Assembly (NCBI GenBank): GCA_900766055.1 | Contig: CAAFTZ010000128.1 | Location: 1 to 10,792, forward strand | Source of the DNA: an uncultured Parasutterella sp. | GTDB lineage: Bacteria > Pseudomonadota > Gammaproteobacteria > Burkholderiales > Burkholderiaceae_F | Direction of reading: 5' to 3' | Length of the DNA stretch: 10,792 nucleotides | In this document: piece by piece, positions 5,826 to 10,792 of the stretch | How positions within the stretch are numbered: position 1 is the stretch's first letter | Layout: each line of letters starts with the position of its first letter | Translations under genes and position numbers: made by a program | The notes under the pieces: generated by a model | Database searches by the model: none | Told to the model about the DNA's origin: nothing | What the model saw: the letters and a program-made list of their open reading frames with translations, nothing else

Positions 5826-7239
5826 AAGAAGCTTTTCGGCCGGTTTGAGTTTATTCGCAGTATTACCGTTCTCAGTATTTGCAGAGACAGGTGACAAAAC
5901 TAAATTCGATCTGATCATCATAGGCATAGGTGCAGCCGGCTTATCCACGGCCGTTTCTGCCGCGCAAAACGGCGTTAAAAATATTCTTCTCATCGACAAA
6001 GCGGCTTTTGTCGGCGGACATTCCGCACTTTCCGGGGGGTCCGTCAACGCCGTAGATCCGGAACTTCAGATGAAGCAGGGCATCAAAGACAGTCCCGAAT
6101 TTTGGCAGCGCCAAATCATGGAGACGGGAGAATTCCAAAGCGATCCCGTGCTCGTCAATACACTTGTCAACAACGCACAATCAACGCTTCATTGGCTCCG
6201 AGAAATCGGTATTCCTTTTGATGACCAAGTTTTTGAAGCCTGGGGCGGAAAGTTCCAGCGTGCGCATTCCGCGGGGCAAAAACGAACCGGCATGACCTAT
6301 GTTCGGATCATGAACCACAAAGCCCGTTCTCTAGGCGTGAAAGTAAGGCTCACAACTGAAGCGGTAAGCCTGTTAGAGAAAGACGGCCAGGTTACGGGCG
6401 TTCGGGTTAAAGATCGAAACGGCAAGCTGATGGATTTAGAGGCTAAAGATGTTGTCATCGCAACCGGAGGTTTCACAGCCAACGTTCCTATGCGTTTGAA
6501 GTATGACAGCCGTCTGGATGTCACTCTTTTTACGACCGCAAATCAGACGGGGAGAGGATTTGACGGATCTACCGGCGACGGAATTCTCATGGCTGAAAAG
6601 TTGGGCGCTCAAACCGTTGATATGGATGCCATCCAGCTTATTCCACTGAGAGGCGGCAGACTGCTGAACTATGTAGGGGGCGATATTTTTGTCGACAGCG
6701 AAGGAAAACGTTTTGTCGACGAAAGTAAAGGCGTGAAGGCAATCGCTGAGGCTTACTTGAATTTACCGGACAGAGTGTTTTGGGTGATCACGGATTCCCA
6801 GTCGCAAAAGAGTCTGGACTTAGACGCCAAACTTCTTTCGGGCACGGTTCGTATGGCTGATTCAGTCTCCGAAATGGCAAAGAAAATGCACGTCGGCGCA
6901 AAGGTGCTTCAAGAAACTTTAGATCGTTATAACCGTTTTGTGGAGCAGGGCGAAGATAAAGATTTCGGCAAGAAGATATTTACCCAGAAAATAGATAAGC
7001 CGCCCTTTTATTTCGGACGAGAGCAGTTTGATATTCACTACAGCTGCGGTGGTCTGAAGATCAATAAAACCTGTCAGGTTATCGGTGAGAATAATCGGCC
7101 GATTCCGAACCTATATGCTGTCGGAGAAGTAACCGGTGGAATTCACGGAAGAGACCGTTTAGGCGGAGACTCGCTTATTTCTTGTTTTGTCTTCGGCAGA
7201 ATAGCCGGCGAAGTAATAGCGAAAACACAAAGAAAGTAA
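5818..7239 (+). CDS. Exported FAD-dependent oxidoreductase, flavocytochrome c / fumarate reductase family
   Basis: Flavoprotein of 473 residues with an N-terminal export signal (MLRRSFS, then a hydrophobic stretch ending near FSVFA-E23; the RRSF could allow Tat export). The FAD-binding Rossmann motif is G36-I-G-A-A-G41, followed by GGHSALSGGSVNA and ATGGFTAN. The C-terminal GEVTGGIHGRDRLGG is a hallmark of the fumarate/urocanate reductase flavoprotein family. There is no heme-binding CxxCH and no FMN-binding domain, so electrons must come from a separate donor. Of the four residues used by Shewanella fumarate reductase, the positions of H504 and R544 appear kept (H407, R447). The QxHP histidine is I275 and the proton-donor arginine position appears to be V306, so fumarate is an unlikely substrate. 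The gene overlaps the regulator by 8 bases and has its own GGAG box 6 bases before the ATG. Confidence 0.88.
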   Translation: MLRRSFSAGLSLFAVLPFSVFAETGDKTKFDLIIIGIGAAGLSTAVSAAQNGVKNILLIDKAAFVGGHSALSGGSVNAVDPELQMKQGIKDSPEFWQRQIMETGEFQSDPVLVNTLVNNAQSTLHWLREIGIPFDDQVFEAWGGKFQRAHSAGQKRTGMTYVRIMNHKARSLGVKVRLTTEAVSLLEKDGQVTGVRVKDRNGKLMDLEAKDVVIATGGFTANVPMRLKYDSRLDVTLFTTANQTGRGFDGSTGDGILMAEKLGAQTVDMDAIQLIPLRGGRLLNYVGGDIFVDSEGKRFVDESKGVKAIAEAYLNLPDRVFWVITDSQSQKSLDLDAKLLSGTVRMADSVSEMAKKMHVGAKVLQETLDRYNRFVEQGEDKDFGKKIFTQKIDKPPFYFGREQFDIHYSCGGLKINKTCQVIGENNRPIPNLYAVGEVTGGIHGRDRLGGDSLISCFVFGRIAGEVIAKTQRK

Positions 7240-7353
7240 GAGTAAACAAAGTCGATACAACTACTGCAGATCGCTCGGTTTCTTAGTCTTCTAGAAGGGG
7301 CGAAGTTGCCATAATTCATTCGTTAAATAAACTTGTTGATACTGAAAATTCAA

Positions 7354-7409
7354 GGAGACAGCCAGTAAAAAAATTGACGACTGTCTCCGATAACAATAAC
7401 CGCTTATTG
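7354..7409. terminator. Inverted repeats in the convergent gap, possible terminator region
   Basis: The 216-base gap between the convergent flavoprotein and EamA genes holds GGAGACAG (7354-7361) paired with CTGTCTCC (7381-7388) across 19 bases. CAATAA-CCGC-TTATTG (7394-7409) follows as a compact 6-bp hairpin, and CAGGCTTA/TAAGCCTG (7423-7430 and 7457-7464) spans the EamA stop. None is followed by a clean T-run in either direction, so intrinsic termination is suggested by position rather than by a textbook structure. Confidence 0.3.
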
Positions 7410-7439
7410 GCCTACGTTTTAACAGGCTTATCCGCTTAG
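7365..7439 (+). pseudogene. Short open stretch with SD but no normal start codon
   Basis: An AAGGAG box (7352-7357) is followed at ideal spacing by GTA AAA AAA TTG and 20 further sense codons to a TAG at 7437-7439. The deduced peptide begins VKKLTTVSDNNN and ends YVLTGLSA. GTA is not a standard start codon, and the TTG at 7374 is rather far from the box. It could be a leader peptide, the decayed 5' end of a lost gene, or chance. It overlaps the inverted repeats above. Confidence 0.15.
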
Positions 7440-7455
7440 ATTAGAAATCCTTGTC

Positions 7456-8361
7456 TTAAGCCTGCGGAGCTAATTTGTCTTCTTCTTTAGTCTCTTTTGG
7501 TTTTCGAAAAAATATAAGAATCAGAATGGAAGAAAGAATACATAGGATGCCGATAACGGTTGAAATAGAAGAATCTTCCCCCAAGAAACAAATTCCAATA
7601 ACTGAGGCACCCATCGGCTCAGCCAAAGCAAGTGTTGCCGCCATTGCAGGAGGGGTAGTTTTCAAACCTGCTAGCTTAAGAGAAAAAGCAACGGACGCAT
7701 TCACAATACCAAGCATCAGCACGCACAACATGCCTCTTGATGTGAAGGCCCATTCAATAGGCTGGGTAAATAAAAACGGCAGAAACAGTAGCGCGCATAT
7801 CGTCATTACAAGTGTCATGGCTTCTTCCGCAGAGTGTTTCTCCGTAATTTTTTGAGCAACCATCAGATCAATGGCCGTTACCAAACCGGCTCCCAGCGGC
7901 AAGAATAAATGAACAAAATTTACATGCACACTTTGAATAGAATTAATCAAGACAACACCGAAAATAGCTAGGGCTGTAGCCGAATACCAAGCCGAAGGGG
8001 GACTTTTTTTCTTAAAAATCCACTCCAGCAAGCCGGCAAATAACGGCGTAGAACCAATCGAAATCACACTTGCAAGCGCAACGCCGACCAGTAAAACTGA
8101 ATTAAAGAAAAGGATCTGGAACAGCCAAATGCAAAATGCGAAGGTTAATAGATTAAGCCACGGCCAATTCCTTAGAGATATGTTGATTCTTCTAACTCGA
8201 CACCACATGAAAAGGCACACCGCGGCAATGATCATCCGAAATCCTGCCACCGTGTAAGGAGTTGCGCCATGAGGAGCAATAGCAAGCCACATTCCGTTTG
8301 TGGAGAATAGGAGGCATGCGGAAAGCAATAAAAATGGACCCAGAACTGCGTTATTTTTCAT
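7456..8361 (-). CDS. EamA/DMT-superfamily permease
   Basis: Inner-membrane protein of 301 residues with about ten hydrophobic helices arranged as two EamA repeats (about 5-140 and 150-287), the standard size and layout for drug/metabolite transporter family permeases. Typical features are the FSTNG segment in helix 1, the helix-3/4 segment GVALASVISIGSTPLFAGLLEWIF, and its counterpart LALAEPMGASVIG in the second repeat. The C-terminus is short and charged (KPKETKEEDK). Members export or import amino acids, nucleosides or other small metabolites; substrate cannot be told from sequence. It follows the lyase gene by 42 bases on the same strand, so it may move the lyase's amine product, but this is inference. 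The start ATG is preceded only by a weak AGAAAG, just downstream of a stable hairpin that may limit its expression. Confidence 0.85.
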   Translation of the reverse strand: MKNNAVLGPFLLLSACLLFSTNGMWLAIAPHGATPYTVAGFRMIIAAVCLFMWCRVRRINISLRNWPWLNLLTFAFCIWLFQILFFNSVLLVGVALASVISIGSTPLFAGLLEWIFKKKSPPSAWYSATALAIFGVVLINSIQSVHVNFVHLFLPLGAGLVTAIDLMVAQKITEKHSAEEAMTLVMTICALLFLPFLFTQPIEWAFTSRGMLCVLMLGIVNASVAFSLKLAGLKTTPPAMAATLALAEPMGASVIGICFLGEDSSISTVIGILCILSSILILIFFRKPKETKEEDKLAPQA

Positions 8362-8368
8362 CTTTCTA

Positions 8369-8390
8369 CAGGTGCGCCCTTGCGCACCTG
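8369..8390 (-). repeat. Perfect 9-bp stem-loop between lyase and EamA genes
   Basis: On the minus strand, CAGGTGCGC is followed by the loop AAGG and GCGCACCTG, a G+C-rich stem starting 13 bases after the lyase stop and ending 7 bases before the EamA ATG. No U-run follows, so it is not a normal terminator. It may stabilise the upstream message, attenuate the downstream gene or hide the AAGG in its loop. Confidence 0.55.
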
Positions 8391-8403
8391 CCTCTCTTTA
8401 ATA

Positions 8404-9906
8404 TTAAATCAACTTAGAGTGAACAAGCTCATGGAGGTGGCGACGACTTTCCGTAATTTTTTCTCTTCTTTCTTCCAGAGTTACAGTGTCGCGCTCTAGG
8501 TTTTCACGAATTTCAACCAGCTGCCTAGAAACTTCTTCAGGAGCGGTGCCTCCTTTGATTCTTTTTTCAAAGACGACTCTGCGAGGATCCAGAGCTTCAT
8601 CGATAAGTTCGTGAGTCAGATTGGATGGTTTCCCTAGTACTTTCAAAGACACGGAATCAAGAAGTTCCTTGTCTAAAGCCATACAATCCTTCTTTTCTTC
8701 ACAAAGCGTGCCTACGGCATCTGCCACAATTTCATGGGCTTCTCGGAACGGAATTCCCTCATTTCGGACCAAGAAGTTTGCAAGTTCCGTGACCGTGCAG
8801 AAGTTTCTTCTAGCCCTCTCGTACATATGGCCTCGCTTAACATCCAAAGTAGCCATAGTCACATTAGCCAGCTCGAAATCCGCCTCCATCTCTTTAAGGG
8901 CATCTGAGAGGAAATGAGTCGACTCTTTACCAACGTCCCGGGTGTGGGTAAAAATAACACTCTTCATGGACGTGAACATCGAAACCAGAATACCTTCAAG
9001 ATGAGAAGCTTTAGCCTTGAGGTGTTCGAGTGTTATCGGGTTTTTCTTCTGCGGCATAATCGAAGAGCATCCGGCACAAGAATCATCGACTTCGATATAA
9101 GCATATTCAGGAGTCGACCAGTTGTAGAGATCCTGTCCGAGACGAGACAGAGTACAAGCAACTAGGCCTAAGGCAAACACTAGTTCGACGGCATAATCTC
9201 GAGAAGCCACACAGTCGATTGAGTTTCTCATAGGCTTATTGAAGCCCAAAAGCTCAGCTTCAAAATCTCTGTCAATCGGGAACGATGTTGAACCCATTGA
9301 ACCTGCGCCAAGCGGAGATTCATTGAGTTTTTCCCACACGGCAGCCAAACGCATATAGTCTCTTTCCAAGGCAGAAAGAATTCCGGACAGGTAGTGGGCA
9401 AACGTAATCGGTTCTGAAGGCTGCATATGAGTAATTCCAGCCATAACTGTGTCCAGGTTTTCTTCAGCCCTCAGAAGGATAGTGGAGCGAAGCTTCAGAA
9501 ATAGTTCACAGAGTTTGAGGTAGCTATCCCGCGTCTGCATACGCAATGTTGTAGCCTTCAAATCGTTACGGCTGCGAGCAGTGTGCTGCTGACCTCCGAT
9601 CTCAGGACTTGTCAGTTCGCTCAGGTAGCGTTCAAGATTTAAATAGATATCCTCGATGTTCGGATCGATTTCGAAGCTCGGTTTACTTTCTTCTTGCTCA
9701 ATCTGCTCCGTAGCAGACAGAATTGCGCTAGCTGTTTCGGACTTGATAATTCCTTGTTTTTCAAGCATTAAAACGTGAGCCCGATTAACTTCTAAGATCG
9801 GCAGATAAGAATGCAGTTCAGCTTCAATGGCCGGCTTAAAAATATATTTAATAAGTTCAGGGGCCGGAGCTTTTTTGATTTTTCCACGCTGAATATTGAT
9901 GGACAT
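8404..9906 (-). CDS. Argininosuccinate lyase-family enzyme, probably a non-canonical fumarate-releasing C-N lyase
   Basis: Cytoplasmic enzyme of 500 residues in the aspartase/fumarase superfamily, somewhat longer than typical argininosuccinate lyase (about 460). Family landmarks are present in order: HTARSRND (108-114, normally HTGRSRND), THMQPSEP (159-166, with general acid/base candidate H160), PLGAGSMGSTSFPIDR (198-213) and the signature SSIMPQKKNP (281-290, catalytic serine candidate S281 or S282). The glycine before the signature is C280. The segment that in true argininosuccinate lyases reads LPLAYNxDxQEDK is here SVIFTHTRDVGKEST (316-330), so the citrulline side of the pocket is probably changed. 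It has an AAGGTGA ribosome site 5 bases before the ATG. Position directly after a Dcu carrier suggests a catabolic role making fumarate from an N-substituted aspartate, rather than arginine synthesis. Ordinary argininosuccinate lyase remains possible. Confidence 0.8.
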   Translation of the reverse strand: MSINIQRGKIKKAPAPELIKYIFKPAIEAELHSYLPILEVNRAHVLMLEKQGIIKSETASAILSATEQIEQEESKPSFEIDPNIEDIYLNLERYLSELTSPEIGGQQHTARSRNDLKATTLRMQTRDSYLKLCELFLKLRSTILLRAEENLDTVMAGITHMQPSEPITFAHYLSGILSALERDYMRLAAVWEKLNESPLGAGSMGSTSFPIDRDFEAELLGFNKPMRNSIDCVASRDYAVELVFALGLVACTLSRLGQDLYNWSTPEYAYIEVDDSCAGCSSIMPQKKNPITLEHLKAKASHLEGILVSMFTSMKSVIFTHTRDVGKESTHFLSDALKEMEADFELANVTMATLDVKRGHMYERARRNFCTVTELANFLVRNEGIPFREAHEIVADAVGTLCEEKKDCMALDKELLDSVSLKVLGKPSNLTHELIDEALDPRRVVFEKRIKGGTAPEEVSRQLVEIRENLERDTVTLEERREKITESRRHLHELVHSKLI

Positions 9907-9933
9907 TTAAATCACCTTAGTCTTTGAAATGGA

Positions 9934-10792
9934 TTAAAGGAGAATTTGTTGAAGAATTAATCCGGTTATGACAGCAGTAACCGTTGCCACGAAACCGGGG
10001 ATCATGAATGAGTGGTTAAGAACATACCGCCCGATCTTTGTCGAACCGGATCTGTCGAAGGCAATAGCTGCGACCAGAAGACCGGATGTTGGGACAAAGA
10101 AAAGACCGTTTACTGCCGGATACATTCCGATCAGCGCACCGCTCGAAATGCCAAGAGCCAAACCTAAAGGCATAAGCGCTCTAACTGTAGCTGCCTGAGA
10201 GTGAAGGACAACGGATAAGGCAAAGAGACAGATAGCGAAGACCCAAGGATATTCACCCACAATATCTTTTCCTGCTGCTAAAAGTGCAGCTTTATGGGCC
10301 GAAATAAAACTATCACCGAGCCAAGCCAGACCAAACACGGCTATTAACGCTGTAACACCGGCTCTCATAATCGGAGACTCAACTGCCGTTTTGAGTTTGC
10401 ATTTACATACAATAAGAATCACCGTAGCAACAACGAACATGAAGATCTGCAAAAACGAAGCCATTGAGATTGCTTTCTTTGCATCTCCGACTGTTCTGAG
10501 TTCAGGAAAGAAACCAGTTAAGACAACGAAGACAACGCCGAGGACAAAGATAAGTGCTGAAAGCCAAGCTCTCTTCGGAAGTTCTTTTTTTTCGATGGTT
10601 ACTTCGGTTTGAGCTCTTCTGATGTTTTCCAGAAGCTGAGGGTCGTCTTTTAAATTCTTGCCGACATATATTTGAACAAAGGAAGCTGCGAATACGCCGA
10701 TTATCGAAGCTGGAACTGTAATCATCAGAATTTGACCAAGACTGATGTCGAAATTTTTTGCAGCAAACAAACCTAACAATGCAGCCGTAGCA
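9934..10792 (-). CDS. Anaerobic C4-dicarboxylate transporter, DcuA/DcuB type, partial (N-terminus off-window)
   Basis: The reading frame is open to the right edge (ATAALLGLFAAK...), so this is the C-terminal 286 or so residues of a protein normally about 440 long. It has several long hydrophobic helices, the segment QILMITVPASIIGVFAASFVQ, a hydrophilic loop (about KNLKDDPQLLENIRRAQTE) and a C-terminal half with SQAATVRALMPLG and FVPTSGLLVAAIAFDRSG, characteristic of the Dcu family. Such carriers exchange fumarate, malate or aspartate for succinate across the inner membrane during anaerobic fumarate respiration. The gene is followed after 27 bases by the lyase gene on the same strand, pointing to joint expression. 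DcuA and DcuB cannot be separated from this part. Confidence 0.88.
   Translation of the reverse strand, partial: ATAALLGLFAAKNFDISLGQILMITVPASIIGVFAASFVQIYVGKNLKDDPQLLENIRRAQTEVTIEKKELPKRAWLSALIFVLGVVFVVLTGFFPELRTVGDAKKAISMASFLQIFMFVVATVILIVCKCKLKTAVESPIMRAGVTALIAVFGLAWLGDSFISAHKAALLAAGKDIVGEYPWVFAICLFALSVVLHSQAATVRALMPLGLALGISSGALIGMYPAVNGLFFVPTSGLLVAAIAFDRSGSTKIGRYVLNHSFMIPGFVATVTAVITGLILQQILL

Noticed and set aside
5818..7239. Calling the flavoprotein a fumarate reductase
   Set aside because: The proton-donor arginine and QxHP histidine positions appear to be Val and Ile, and heme and FMN domains are absent.
7475..7855. 126-codon plus-strand reading frame opposite the EamA gene
   Set aside because: Antisense shadow of a gene with a full ten-helix pattern; no ribosome site seen.
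10777..10779. TTG as the start of the Dcu-type gene
   Set aside because: The frame stays open to the window edge with Dcu-like sequence before it, and 281 residues is too short for the family; the true start is off-window.

Overview
The window reads as chromosomal DNA of an anaerobic, respiration-rich gut-type bacterium. My best guess is a betaproteobacterium of the Sutterellaceae (Sutterella/Parasutterella-like). This rests on moderate G+C, a PhnD-type TtrS/TtrR two-component system beside an exported molybdenum reductase, a stand-alone exported fumarate-reductase-like flavoprotein, and a Dcu C4-dicarboxylate carrier. The placement comes from gene content alone and is not proven.

Region 1 (1-5825 and on to 7239) is a divergently organised respiratory locus. 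On the minus strand, a Tat-exported molybdopterin reductase catalytic subunit (222-2798) is followed after 3 bases by a DmsB/TtrB/PhsB-like ferredoxin subunit that runs off the left edge (1-218). On the plus strand, across an A+T-rich gap of about 630 bases, lies a tight operon: a TtrS-like sensor kinase (3427-5214), a TtrR/FixJ-like response regulator (5211-5825, 4-base overlap) and an exported FAD reductase of the fumarate/urocanate reductase family (5818-7239, 8-base overlap). The shared gap holds several inverted repeats. The best is a pair of TTAC...GTAA palindromes whose centres are 42 bases apart. The simple reading is that TtrS senses a periplasmic oxidised compound, TtrR binds the gap, and the Mo reductase (with partner subunits off-window) plus the flavoprotein use that compound or related acceptors.

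Region 2 (7240-7455) is the convergent gap. It has several short inverted repeats and an odd 24-sense-codon open stretch with no normal start codon.

Region 3 (7456-10792, all minus strand) looks like one operon read right to left: a DcuA/DcuB-type anaerobic C4-dicarboxylate transporter (N-terminus off-window), an argininosuccinate-lyase-family enzyme (27-base gap) and an EamA/DMT permease (42-base gap holding a perfect 9-bp hairpin). The lyase keeps the fumarate-lyase signatures but lacks the usual argininosuccinate-lyase segment YNxDxQEDK. It may therefore cleave a different N-substituted aspartate to fumarate plus an amine. With Dcu, this would be a way to gain or exchange C4-dicarboxylates for fumarate respiration.

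The most interesting leads are the altered active site of the flavoprotein, the altered lyase coupled to Dcu, and the candidate TtrR operators. No RNA gene, CRISPR array or insertion sequence was seen.
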